Positions 1 to 7,907 of a stretch of 34,273 nucleotides of DNA are shown one piece after another. The notes below the pieces were generated by a model. It saw only the letters and a list, made by a program, of their open reading frames with translations. It did not search any database and was not told the origin of the DNA. The DNA is from an uncultured Anaerolineae bacterium (lineage in GTDB: Bacteria; Chloroflexota; Anaerolineae; Aggregatilineales; UBA2796). The stretch lies in contig CALKXH010000083.1 of NCBI GenBank assembly GCA_938005675.1, positions 1-34,273 on the forward strand, written 5' to 3'. Both the position numbers and the translations under genes were made by a program. Position 1 is the stretch's first letter. Each line of letters starts with the position of its first letter.

Positions 1-894
1 GGCAGCGTTGTTAGTTATGCCCGCCACAACTTGCTGAGCGAGCGTCATCAGCTCCAGAGGCAGGACGAACTTGGTCGACTCGCCGGCGCCGAGCGCTTTG
101 AGGGCTTCCATGTACTGCAGCGCCATGGTGTTCGAGTCAACATTACGCGCCTGCTCATAGATGGCCTTGAGTGCCATCGCAAAGCCCTGCGCCCGCAAGA
201 GCTGCGCCTCGCGCTCGCCCTGCGCCTTGAGAATCTCCGCCTGCTTCTGACCTTCCGCCTTGAGAATCTCGGCTTGCTTCTGACCTTCTGCCACCGTCAC
301 GGCTGACTCGCGCTCGCCGCTGGCTTGGGTGACCATGGCGCGGCGCGTGCGCTCGGCGGTCATTTGGCGGTTCATCGCCTCTTGCACGTCGCGCGGCGGC
401 TCGATCTCGCGGATTTCGACGCTGGTGATCTTCAAGCCCCAGCGCTCAGTGATCTCATCCAGCTTGACGCGCAGCTTATCGTTGATCTCCTCGCGCTTCG
501 CCAGCACATCGTCCAGCATGATGTCGCCGATCACGGCGCGCAGAGTCGTGGTGGCGATGTTCAGCGAGGCAGCGACCACGTTATCGACGACTAGGACGGA
601 GCGCTTCGGGTCGATCACGCGATAGTAGACCAAGAAGTCGATTGAGATCGGCGCGTTGTCCTTCGTGATGGCGGTCTGGCGCGGAATCTCTAGGAAACGC
701 TCGCGCAAGTCGACTATCGTGGCGCTCTCCCACGGCATCACCAAGACGATGCCCGGTCCGCGCACGCCCACGAAGCGCCCCAACGAGAGGATCACCAAAC
801 GTCGGAACTCCGCGACCACGCGCACTGAGCGCAAGATGACGCTCAGCAGCACCAGGAACACAATCACTAAGACAATTACGGAAACTTGGTTCAT
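1..894 (-). CDS. Slipin/stomatin-type SPFH membrane protein (3' end outside window)
   Basis: Probably a prohibitin/stomatin-like scaffold of membrane microdomains, working with the NfeD partner encoded just upstream. Translation from the ATG at 894 gives an N-terminal hydrophobic helix (about residues 4-22) and then the SPFH domain (LGRFVGVRGPGIVLVMPW, then DFLVYYRV and LRAVIGDIMLDDVLAKREEI). A charged Ala/Glu/Gln-rich helical region follows, with AEGQKQAEILK present twice in tandem. At least 298 codons are open and the stop lies beyond the left edge. The start follows an AGGAGGGAG Shine-Dalgarno sequence. The gap to nfeD is 27 bp, so the two form an nfeD-slipin operon, a widely conserved pairing. 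The family is clear; the cellular role is inferred from homologues. Confidence 0.93.
   Translation of the reverse strand, partial: MNQVSVIVLVIVFLVLLSVILRSVRVVAEFRRLVILSLGRFVGVRGPGIVLVMPWESATIVDLRERFLEIPRQTAITKDNAPISIDFLVYYRVIDPKRSVLVVDNVVAASLNIATTTLRAVIGDIMLDDVLAKREEINDKLRVKLDEITERWGLKITSVEIREIEPPRDVQEAMNRQMTAERTRRAMVTQASGERESAVTVAEGQKQAEILKAEGQKQAEILKAQGEREAQLLRAQGFAMALKAIYEQARNVDSNTMALQYMEALKALGAGESTKFVLPLELMTLAQQVVAGITNNAA
227..292 (-). repeat. 33-bp tandem duplication inside the slipin gene
   Basis: Two 33-bp units, 227-259 and 260-292, match at 30 of 33 positions. Each encodes the same eleven residues, AEGQKQAEILK. All three differences are synonymous, so the duplication is old enough to drift but the heptad-like helical peptide has been kept. 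It lies in the C-terminal coiled region that SPFH proteins use for oligomerisation. Confidence 0.9.
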
Positions 895-921
895 CTTCTG
901 CTCCCTCCTGAGCAACTCTAC

Positions 922-1593
922 CTAGAGCAAGTCATCTTCTCTTCGCAGCGCTTTCAGCGGCGGCTCGGATGACAGCTTGTCTGCGCTCTCGGCTGCCATC
1001 GGCGGCACATGCTTGGGCTTAGCCCGCACCACAAAGAGCCGCAACCCCTCCTTAGAGACGACCTCTACGTACGTGCCGCTGGGCAGCGGCTCGTTGCTAT
1101 AGGCAGTCCACAGCTCGCTGTTGACGTTGACCGTGCCGACCGGCTCCAGCGGCTTGACGACGTAGCCATGTGAGCCTTCCAACGTCTCGTCTTCTCCGAC
1201 GGTTGGTTGGCTGAGCTGCTTGCGATGAAACGGCAGCAGCACCAGCTGATAAAAGCCGAACGAGAGGGCGGCTGTGAGGGCGATTAAGACGGGCGAGACG
1301 AGCATATCCGTGAATAGGAACAGCCCGCCGACCGCTTGCAACACTAACCCCAATAACGCCCAGCGCGCCCACTCGCGCCGATAGAGCGGCAAGAGCATGT
1401 AGCCTAGGACTCCCACGCCCAGCAGCACCACGAACAGCCAGTTGGTGGCGGGGTTTGCCGCTAACGCCAAAAGCGCCCCGATCATGGCTAAGGCTGCCAG
1501 CGCCTCCACAACGCCCGTGCCGGGCACGTACAGCCCGAAGACGCTCGCCCACAAGCCCAACAAAAGCAGCAGGTAGGTTACGTTTGGATCCAT
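922..1593 (-). CDS. NfeD family membrane protein
   Basis: Partner of slipin/SPFH proteins. The short NfeD form is a multi-spanning membrane protein ending in a soluble OB-fold domain thought to bind the SPFH partner. The product (223 residues from ATG 1593; a GTG directly before it at 1596 is an alternative) has four or five hydrophobic segments in residues 5-125. The C-terminal domain shows the NfeD OB signature: a Gly-rich turn (GSHGYVVKPLEPVGTVNV), then LWTAYSNEPLPSGTYVEVV. No N-terminal ClpP-like protease domain is present, so this is the short class. It is first in the operon with the slipin gene and is transcribed away from the 1786 operon. Confidence 0.9.
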   Translation of the reverse strand: MDPNVTYLLLLLGLWASVFGLYVPGTGVVEALAALAMIGALLALAANPATNWLFVVLLGVGVLGYMLLPLYRREWARWALLGLVLQAVGGLFLFTDMLVSPVLIALTAALSFGFYQLVLLPFHRKQLSQPTVGEDETLEGSHGYVVKPLEPVGTVNVNSELWTAYSNEPLPSGTYVEVVSKEGLRLFVVRAKPKHVPPMAAESADKLSSEPPLKALRREDDLL

Positions 1594-1648
1594 CACTAAC
1601 GCACTTGCCGTCCTCTAGAGCAATCTTTTCATGCACTTACTCAATGCG

Positions 1649-1677
1649 ATTGTACAACAAAACGCACGGCTTGACAC
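1649..1677 (-). promoter_or_regulatory. Putative sigma-70 promoter for nfeD-slipin
   Basis: Read on the minus strand: GTGTCA (1677-1672), 17 bp, then TACAAT (1654-1649). This puts the start of transcription near 1642, about 49 nt before the ATG at 1593. Matches are 4/6 and 5/6 to consensus. Confidence 0.5.
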
Positions 1678-1741
1678 CCTAAAAAATGGCTGCTTCATTC
1701 TGCGCTAAGATACCGAAACTGCCCTGTCTTAAGCGTCTTTG

Positions 1742-1750
1742 TGCTATAAT
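1742..1750 (+). promoter_or_regulatory. Extended -10 promoter for the 1786-4517 operon
   Basis: TGCTATAAT is a perfect -10 hexamer with the upstream TGN extension; no good -35 is visible at 16-18 bp. Transcription would begin near 1757, about 29 nt before the ATG at 1786. It is back to back with the nfeD promoter, so the 190-bp intergenic region is divergent. Confidence 0.65.
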
Positions 1751-1785
1751 GGGCGGCACAGCACTCATCTGAGAGGTATTGTCCT

Positions 1786-2166
1786 ATGACGGCAAAACCG
1801 CCTAAACCGACTTTCATCTACACCACCAGCGGCGACTGGCAAGCCACCCTGATCGAAGGGCGACTCTTCGATACGCGCGGCGAATACATCGGCTTCACCG
1901 AAGGCACGAGCGTCTACACGCGCGATGGCGAGTGGATCGGCGATCTCTCGAAAGACGGGCGCATCCTGCGCAAGCGCGCCGCTAAAGATCGCCCCTTGCA
2001 TCCCAATCCACCGCCCAAACCGAGCGTGCGCCCCGCCAATTTGCCCGCCCGCGCGCCCTTGCCGCCCCAAAACGGCGATATCACCTACGACATCGTGGAC
2101 GTGCTCGAAGAAGACCCCGACGTCTTCAAGCGCGTCAGCGACCGCCGCAAGGATATTGGCGGATGA
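1786..2166 (+). CDS. Small repeat protein, probable 4-fold beta-flower domain
   Basis: No enzymatic function can be assigned. The 126-residue product has an N-terminal half made of short beta-hairpin repeats: IYTTSGDWQATL, LFDTRGEYIGF, VYTRDGEWIGDL, ending DGRILRKR. Each has an aromatic residue, an [ST/D]xxG turn and an [IA]G/T strand, a pattern like that of 4-fold beta-flower proteins. A Pro-rich linker (residues 72-95) and an acidic tail with DIVDVLEEDPDVF follow. GAGAGG precedes the ATG. The 3' end overlaps the thioesterase gene by 4 bp (ATGA). The fold assignment is pattern recognition only; the protein could be an adaptor for the downstream products. Confidence 0.75.
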   Translation: MTAKPPKPTFIYTTSGDWQATLIEGRLFDTRGEYIGFTEGTSVYTRDGEWIGDLSKDGRILRKRAAKDRPLHPNPPPKPSVRPANLPARAPLPPQNGDITYDIVDVLEEDPDVFKRVSDRRKDIGG

Positions 2167-2675
2167 GCGATCCGATGGAGACAGGGCGCACCGTCGCCGA
2201 GTCGCGCGTGCAGCTGGTGCAGTTCATGCGCCTTGAACACGCCAATGCGCTCGGCAATGTGCATGGCGGCGAGATCATGAAGCTGGTCGATGAGGCGGGC
2301 GCCCTCGCCGCCATGCGCCACGCCCGCACGGTCGTGGTGACTGTGGCGATGGACTCGATGACCTTCACCGAGCCGATCCGCATCGGCGCCGTGCTGACCG
2401 TCTCGGCAGAACTCACCTACGCGGGCAGCACCTCGATGGAGGCTCAAGTGGAGGTGATCGCCGAGAATCCGATCACCGGCGAGCGCAAACACACCAACAC
2501 AGCCTACCTCGTCTACGTCGCACTGGATGAGTCAGGGCGTCCCAAGCGCGTGCCGCCTCTGATCGCCACCACCGACGAAGAGCGCGCCAAACTCGCTGCC
2601 GGCGCCGCCCGCCAAGCCGAGCGCAAGCGCCGCCGCGCCGCCGAGTCCGCGCAGCCACAGCCCGATGGACGTTGA
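2163..2675 (+). CDS. Acyl-CoA thioesterase, hotdog fold (YciA-like)
   Basis: Hydrolyses acyl-CoA to the free acid and CoA; the in vivo substrate is unknown. The hotdog signature is clear: GNVHGGEIMKLVDEAGALAA with His34 and Asp43 in the usual places, then MTFTEPIRIGAVLTVSAEL and a final strand HTNTAYLVYVALD. The core is about 135 residues, and a basic Ala/Arg-rich tail (about residues 140-170) is extra. Overlap with the upstream gene by ATGA and with the downstream ATPase by 11 bp shows translational coupling within the four-gene operon. Why a thioesterase sits with a chelatase-like ATPase is not evident from sequence. Confidence 0.9.
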   Translation: MSDPMETGRTVAESRVQLVQFMRLEHANALGNVHGGEIMKLVDEAGALAAMRHARTVVVTVAMDSMTFTEPIRIGAVLTVSAELTYAGSTSMEAQVEVIAENPITGERKHTNTAYLVYVALDESGRPKRVPPLIATTDEERAKLAAGAARQAERKRRRAAESAQPQPDGR

Positions 2676-3888
2676 GCCGCCCGTGAGCGATCTCCCGCCG
2701 ACCATCGACCCGAATCGGGCGCCCGAAGGTCACTTGCCTTCGGCGCTGCTGCGCATCTTGAGCGCCTCCAGCACCTCCGCCATCCTCGCCAAGTCCGCCA
2801 GCATCGACTTAGGCTTGGCAGAACACATGCCCTTCCCGTTTTTGGCGCTGGTCGGGCAGGCGGAGATGCGCATCGCGCTGCTGTTGGCGGTCATCAACCC
2901 GAACGTGGGCGGCGTGCTGCTGATCGGACCGCGCGGCACGGGCAAGACCACCGCCGTGCGCAGCCTGAGCGACCTGCTGCCCGAAGTCGAGGTCAGCGCC
3001 TGCGAGGAAGGCTGCTTGCCCGAAGACTTCGAGCGCGGCGGCGAGTCGGCGGTCTGCCCGAACTGCGCGGCGAAACTCAAGCGCGGCGAGCCGATCACGC
3101 GCTGGACAGCCGTCAAGATGATCGAATTGCCGCTCAACGCCCGCCTTGAGGATGTAGTCGGCGGCATCAATGAGCGCATCGCCCTGCAACAGCAGCGCGT
3201 GCGCCTAGAGCGGGGCATCCTAGCGCGCGCCGATCAAAACATCCTGTACGTGGATGAGGTCAACCTGCTGGACGACGCCATCGTGGACGCGATCCTAGAC
3301 GCCGCCGCCGTCGGCAGCTATACCGTACGGCGCGGCGCGATGGTCGGCACCTATCGCTCGCGCTTCGTGCTGATCGGCTCGATGAACCCTGAGGAAGGCA
3401 ATCTGCGCCCGCAGCTGATGGATCGCTTCGGCTTGCGCGTGGTGGTGCGCGGCCTGATGGCGCGCGAGGAGCGCCTCGAAATCTATCGGCGCGTCAGCGC
3501 CTACCGCGCCAATCCCAAAGCCTTCGTGCGCCAATGGGCGGGCGCGATGGCGGAGGCGCGCGCCGAGATCGAAAACGCCCGCCTGCTGCTCAAAGAGGTG
3601 ACTTTGACCGAGCAGGCGCTCGATCTGGGCTTGGCGCTCGTGCGCGAGCTGGACATCGACTCGCATCGCGCCGAGTTCACGCTCTTCGAGGCAGCCCGCG
3701 CTTACGCCGCCGCCGACGGTCGCCTCCAAGCCGATGTGCAGGATGTGCAAGCCGTCGCGCCGCTGGCATTGCGCCAACGCCGCAGCGAGTTCATGGTGCG
3801 CTTCTCGCAGCAGCAACAAGCGGAAGACGAGCTGATCCGTCAACGCGCCGACTCGATCCTCAAGGCGCAGCAGGGCGAGCCGCAATGA
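2665..3888 (+). CDS. Magnesium-chelatase subunit I-like AAA+ ATPase
   Basis: AAA+ ATPase of the BchI/ChlI group, which forms hexamers with a VWA-containing D-type partner to drive metal insertion or remodelling. Walker A is GPRGTGKT (88-95), Walker B NILYVDEVN (192-200) with the following LLDD, and sensor 1 is in GSMNPEEG (239-245), followed by RPQLMDRFGL. Residues 113-134 hold four cysteines (113, 117, 131, 134), a probable zinc site in the helix-2 insertion. It is 407 residues long, including an N-terminal extension of about 55. No D- or H-type chelatase subunit lies nearby; the only VWA protein in the window is 28 kb away. Chelation is therefore not proven. No Shine-Dalgarno sequence is visible for ATG 2665; GTG 2683 is an alternative start. 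Confidence 0.88.
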   Translation: MDVEPPVSDLPPTIDPNRAPEGHLPSALLRILSASSTSAILAKSASIDLGLAEHMPFPFLALVGQAEMRIALLLAVINPNVGGVLLIGPRGTGKTTAVRSLSDLLPEVEVSACEEGCLPEDFERGGESAVCPNCAAKLKRGEPITRWTAVKMIELPLNARLEDVVGGINERIALQQQRVRLERGILARADQNILYVDEVNLLDDAIVDAILDAAAVGSYTVRRGAMVGTYRSRFVLIGSMNPEEGNLRPQLMDRFGLRVVVRGLMAREERLEIYRRVSAYRANPKAFVRQWAGAMAEARAEIENARLLLKEVTLTEQALDLGLALVRELDIDSHRAEFTLFEAARAYAAADGRLQADVQDVQAVAPLALRQRRSEFMVRFSQQQQAEDELIRQRADSILKAQQGEPQ

Positions 3889-4517
3889 GCGCGCGGTTGC
3901 TCAACGCGGCGCTTTTCATCGCGCTGATCGGCTATTACGTCACGTGGATCAACAATGCTGCGGCAGCGCTGAGCGCCAACGCCTTCGATCTGGCGGAATG
4001 GGTCGGGCTGATTCCTGCCGTGCGCTACGCCGAGCCGCCCATGAGCGCTCCATTCGCCTTGCGCGCGGCTCTGGTCTGCCTTGCGTGGCTGTTCGCTCTG
4101 CGCAGCGCCGCCTCAGAGCGGCTAGGCGCGCGAATCGGGCTGGGCGGGATCGCTCTGGCGCTGGCGGTCAGTCTGCGCCCGCCCATCGCCTTCTTTCGCG
4201 GCGAGACGGCTGATCCGAATTATCGACAGCTGGCGGCGCTGTGCTTGATCGGGCTGGTCGGCGTGAGCGCGCTCATCGGGCTGGGCGGGCGCGGCAGAGC
4301 GCGTCGCCTTTGGCTGTGGCTCGCCCTGCCCATCGCTCTGATCGGCGTCCTGAGCGCAGTTTTGGGCTTGCGCGGCGCGCTGGAGGCGTTAGCGCCGCTG
4401 CGCATTCCCGCGCCGCTGGGCGTCGGCGCATTTTTGTATGGGATCGGTCTGGGCGCGCATGCGGCGCTATGCTTTTGGCTGATTTGGCGCGCTCAGAAGT
4501 CGGTATTGGGCATGTGA
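3885..4517 (+). CDS. Polytopic membrane protein of unknown function
   Basis: The family is not recognised. Starting at ATG 3885 (ATGA overlap with the ATPase stop), the product is 210 residues and almost wholly hydrophobic. It has about six predicted membrane segments: near residues 5-25, 55-75, 83-100, 118-135, 140-160 and 180-205. Short loops carry RPPIAFFRGETADPN and a basic GGRGRARR turn. The same frame is open well upstream to 3534 but that part is inside the ATPase gene. The product could anchor the ATPase, thioesterase and repeat protein at the membrane; this rests on operon position only. Confidence 0.75.
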   Translation: MSARLLNAALFIALIGYYVTWINNAAAALSANAFDLAEWVGLIPAVRYAEPPMSAPFALRAALVCLAWLFALRSAASERLGARIGLGGIALALAVSLRPPIAFFRGETADPNYRQLAALCLIGLVGVSALIGLGGRGRARRLWLWLALPIALIGVLSAVLGLRGALEALAPLRIPAPLGVGAFLYGIGLGAHAALCFWLIWRAQKSVLGM

Positions 4518-4532
4518 GGGACGTTTTGCGAT

Positions 4533-4571
4533 AACTTGTTCACAAGGCAAAGCTTGCCGTCAGCACAAGTT
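4533..4571. promoter_or_regulatory. Nested inverted repeat before the Lon-domain gene
   Basis: Outer arms AACTTGT (4533-4539) and ACAAGTT (4565-4571) enclose inner arms GGCAA (4546-4550) and TTGCC (4554-4558). The loop is AGC, with six unpaired bases on each side. The element is symmetric about 4552, lies between the 4517 stop and the 4595 start, and has no T-tract, so an operator or an RNA leader structure is as likely as a terminator. Confidence 0.45.
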
Positions 4572-4594
4572 GGTGAGCGACGGGCGATCTATAG

Positions 4595-5278
4595 GTGATT
4601 GGAAAACCGCCTGTGAGCAACACGCGCGAAATGCCACTTTTCCCACTGAACACGGTCTTGTTTCCGGGCATGCCGCTCTATTTGCACATTTTTGAGCCGC
4701 GCTACAAGCTGATGATCGGCGAGTGCATCCGCCAGCAGCGCCCTTTCGGTGTGGTGCTGATCAGCCAAGGCTCGGAGGTCAGCCCGAACGTCTCGATTTA
4801 CAGCGTCGGCACCACGGCGGATATCACGCACGTCAAGCCGTTGGCGCACGGCGAGATGAACATCGCCACCATTGGGCGCTCGCGCTTCCGCATCCTCAGC
4901 ACGCACAATCACCAGCCATATCTGAGCGGCATCGTAGAGGATTTCCCCGTCACTCAGCAGCACGACGCCAGCCTCCCGAACTTGGTCAGCCGCCTGACGC
5001 CGCTGGTCAAACGCTATTTGAACATCTTCGCCGCGCTGGGCGAGGTTGAATTCAAGATGGATCGCCTCCCCGACGATCCTGAGCTGCTTGCCTACCTGAC
5101 CGCCATCATCCTCAACGTGCCGCCGCCCGATAAACAGCGCATTCTAGAGATACCCTCTCTGCCTGAGATGCTCAGCGCCGAATACCAGATCATCCGCCGC
5201 GAGGCGCTCTTCCTCAAGCACATCATCGAGAACGGTCCGCGCTGGCGCGACGATCCCGCGCCCTTCTCGCCCAACTGA
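4595..5278 (+). CDS. Stand-alone Lon N-terminal (LON substrate-binding) domain protein
   Basis: Contains only the substrate-recognition domain of Lon, with no AAA+ or protease part; such proteins are thought to act as adaptors or protein-binding factors. The motif MPLFPLNTVLFPGMPLYLHI is followed by FEPRYKLMI, and IGRSRFRIL closes the PUA-like half. The C-terminal part (residues 125-215) is helical, as in the four-helix bundle of Lon N-domains. It is 227 residues from GTG 4595; GTG 4613 and ATG 4631 are possible starts, and none has a strong Shine-Dalgarno sequence. The gene stands alone between the 1786 operon and gap. Confidence 0.9.
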   Translation: MIGKPPVSNTREMPLFPLNTVLFPGMPLYLHIFEPRYKLMIGECIRQQRPFGVVLISQGSEVSPNVSIYSVGTTADITHVKPLAHGEMNIATIGRSRFRILSTHNHQPYLSGIVEDFPVTQQHDASLPNLVSRLTPLVKRYLNIFAALGEVEFKMDRLPDDPELLAYLTAIILNVPPPDKQRILEIPSLPEMLSAEYQIIRREALFLKHIIENGPRWRDDPAPFSPN

Positions 5279-5305
5279 CCTCCCCTGACACTCAGCCCGC
5301 CACTT

Positions 5306-5321
5306 TGTGATAAATATCACT
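5306..5321. promoter_or_regulatory. CRP-type operator upstream of gap
   Basis: TGTGATAAATATCACT holds a perfect 14-bp inverted repeat (5307-5320). It matches the CRP consensus TGTGA-N6-TCACA at 9 of 10 fixed positions. Its centre (5313.5) lies about 42 bp before the transcription start predicted from the adjoining promoter, the class II activator position. A Crp/Fnr family regulator is encoded at 22930-23631. Confidence 0.6.
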
Positions 5322-5349
5322 TGTTGGATCGCGCCCGACGCGGTATGCT
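5321..5349 (+). promoter_or_regulatory. Putative sigma-70 promoter for gap
   Basis: TTGTTG (5321-5326), 17-bp spacer, TATGCT (5344-5349). Transcription would start near 5356. The hexamers are only moderately good (4/6 each), as expected for an activator-dependent promoter, and the -35 abuts the CRP-like site. Confidence 0.5.
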
Positions 5350-5374
5350 CATGGCGCTTTGAGTGCATGACTGA

Positions 5375-6406
<1,032 letters not shown>

Positions 6407-6421
6407 ACGCACAACCCTCCG

Positions 6422-6450
6422 CGGGCGGGACGGACGTTCCGCCCGTTTTT
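6422..6450 (+). terminator. Intrinsic terminator/attenuator between gap and pgk
   Basis: Arms CGGGCGGGA (6422-6430) and TTCCGCCCG (6437-6445), one G-T wobble, 6-nt loop, then TTTTT (6446-6450). It sits 15 bp after the gap stop and ends about 18 bp before pgk. It may reduce, rather than abolish, read-through and so lower pgk relative to gap. No separate pgk promoter is evident. Confidence 0.8.
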
Positions 6451-6468
6451 GAGCATGGAGCATTGCCT

Positions 6469-7659
6469 ATGAACAAGAAAACGATCCGCGACGTCGATCT
6501 GAGCGGCAAGCGCGTGCTGGTGCGCGTGGACTTCAACGTACCGATTGAAAATGGCGTCATCACCGATGAGACGCGCATCACTGCGGCGCTGCCGACCCTG
6601 CGCGCCATCCTCGATCAGCAACCCAAGACGCTCGTCTTGATGTCTCACTTGGGCAGACCCAAAGACGGCGTGCCAGACCCGAAATACTCGCTGCGTCCGG
6701 TCGCTGCCGCCCTCGAGGCGCACCTCAGCCGCCCCGTCACCTTCATCGAGGATCCGCTCAGCGATGAGGCGGTGGCGCAGGCGGATAGCTTGCCCGTCGG
6801 GAGCGTGGTGCTGCTGGAGAACACGCGCTTCTACGTCGGCGAGACGCAAAACAGCCCCGAACTCGCCGCGCAGTTCGCCAAATTCGGCGATATCTACGTC
6901 AACGATGCCTTCGGCTCGGCGCATCGCGCCCACAGCAGCACCGAGGCGGTCGCTCGGCTGCTGCCGGCTGTGGCGGGCTTGCTGATGGAGAAAGAGCTGA
7001 ACTATCTCTCAGGCGCGCTGGAATCGCCCGTGCGCCCGTTGATCGCCATTCTGGGCGGCGCTAAGGTCAGCGATAAGATCAAGGTGATCGAGGCGCTCTT
7101 GGCGAAGGCGGATAAGGTGCTGATCGGCGGCGGCATGGCGAATACTTTCCTGCGGGCGCAGGGGCGCGCTACGGGCGCCTCCCTTGTGGAAGAAAACGCC
7201 CTCGATATGGCGCGCGATCTGCTCGCCAAAGGCGGCGAGAAGCTCGTCTTGCCCGCCGACTTCGTCATCGCAGACGCCTTCAAGGATGATGCCAACACGC
7301 AGACCATTCGCGCCGATCAAGACGTGCCAGAGGGCTGGCAAATCCTCGATATCGGTCCGCACACCGTCGATCACTACGAGGCGCTGCTCAGCGAGGCGCG
7401 CACGGTGGTCTGGAACGGACCGATGGGCGTCTTCGAGATGCCGAACTTCGCCAAAGGCACCAACGCCATCGCCCACATCCTCGCCGAGCTGACCGCGCGC
7501 GGCGTGATCACCATCATTGGCGGCGGCGACTCAGCGGCGGCGGTCGAGCGCGCGGGCTTGGCTGAGCGCATGACGCACATCAGCACGGGCGGCGGCGCCA
7601 GCCTAGAGCTGCTGGAGGGGCGCGTCTTGCCGGGCGTTGCCGCGCTGAACGATAAGTAG
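6469..7659 (+). CDS. pgk: Phosphoglycerate kinase
   Basis: Transfers phosphate from 1,3-bisphosphoglycerate to ADP, the step after gap. The substrate-binding N-terminal motif [11 protein letters not shown] is present, then [11 protein letters not shown], the hinge region [16 protein letters not shown], and the C-terminal nucleotide loop [13 protein letters not shown] followed by [15 protein letters not shown]. The length (396 residues) is normal, with no fused triosephosphate isomerase. ATG 6469 has GGAG 8 nt upstream. The frame is open further 5' into gap, but that part is not coding. A strong terminator follows the stop. Confidence 0.98.
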   Translation: MNKKTIRDVDLSGKRVLVRVDFNVPIENGVITDETRITAALPTLRAILDQQPKTLVLMSHLGRPKDGVPDPKYSLRPVAAALEAHLSRPVTFIEDPLSDEAVAQADSLPVGSVVLLENTRFYVGETQNSPELAAQFAKFGDIYVNDAFGSAHRAHSSTEAVARLLPAVAGLLMEKELNYLSGALESPVRPLIAILGGAKVSDKIKVIEALLAKADKVLIGGGMANTFLRAQGRATGASLVEENALDMARDLLAKGGEKLVLPADFVIADAFKDDANTQTIRADQDVPEGWQILDIGPHTVDHYEALLSEARTVVWNGPMGVFEMPNFAKGTNAIAHILAELTARGVITIIGGGDSAAAVERAGLAERMTHISTGGGASLELLEGRVLPGVAALNDK

Positions 7660-7668
7660 CCTTCACTA

Positions 7669-7692
7669 GGGCAGGTCGTGACCTGCCCTTTT
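7669..7692 (+). terminator. Intrinsic terminator after pgk
   Basis: Perfect 9-bp stem GGGCAGGTC (7669-7677) / GACCTGCCC (7680-7688) followed by TTTT (7689-7692). It ends the gap-pgk transcript. Confidence 0.9.
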
Positions 7693-7699
7693 CCCACAC

Positions 7700-7733
7700 C
7701 TCAAGAATGTTCAAATTTGAACGTTCTGTTGAG
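7700..7733. promoter_or_regulatory. 34-bp near-palindrome with core GTTCAAATTTGAAC
   Basis: The 14-bp core (7709-7722) is a perfect inverted repeat. Symmetry continues outward (AGAA/TTCT, CTCA/TGAG) with one G-T pair and a 2-nt bulge. It lies directly after the pgk terminator and about 95 bp before the promoter of the 7908 gene. The core has the form TCAA-N2-TTGA, as does the palindrome at 7832-7843, so the two could be paired operators. Confidence 0.45.
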
Positions 7734-7804
7734 CGCCTTGAACGCGCGCGGCTGTGCAGCGGCACAACCTCCCCCGATTTTGCGTGTTTCTTACGTTAGA
7801 CCAG

Positions 7805-7833
7805 TTGTTTCTGAGAGCGATCTAGACTATAAT
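7805..7833 (+). promoter_or_regulatory. Sigma-70 promoter for the Bax-inhibitor family gene
   Basis: TTGTTT (7805-7810), 17 bp, TATAAT (7828-7833). Start expected near 7840, giving a leader of about 68 nt. Confidence 0.75.
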
Positions 7834-7843
7834 CAAGCTTGAT
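7832..7843. promoter_or_regulatory. 12-bp palindrome over the predicted transcription start
   Basis: ATCAAGCTTGAT is a perfect inverted repeat overlapping the end of the -10 element and the +1 site, a typical repressor position. It shares the TCAA-N2-TTGA pattern of 7709-7722, 122 bp upstream centre to centre. Confidence 0.4.
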
Positions 7844-7907
7844 CGAACGCGGAACACAACTAAGCGCGACTTAGCGACGACAAAACCGAGACAAAACGGA
7901 GGTTCGT

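Noticed and set aside
3534-3884. Longer version of the 3885 membrane protein starting at 3534
   Set aside because: The extra 117 residues are Arg-rich, low-complexity translation of the ATPase gene in another frame; the ATGA overlap at 3885 is a far better start.
2665-3888. Evidence for phototrophy from the BchI-like gene
   Set aside because: Subunit I-like ATPases are common outside chlorophyll synthesis, and no bchD, bchH or other pigment gene is in the window.
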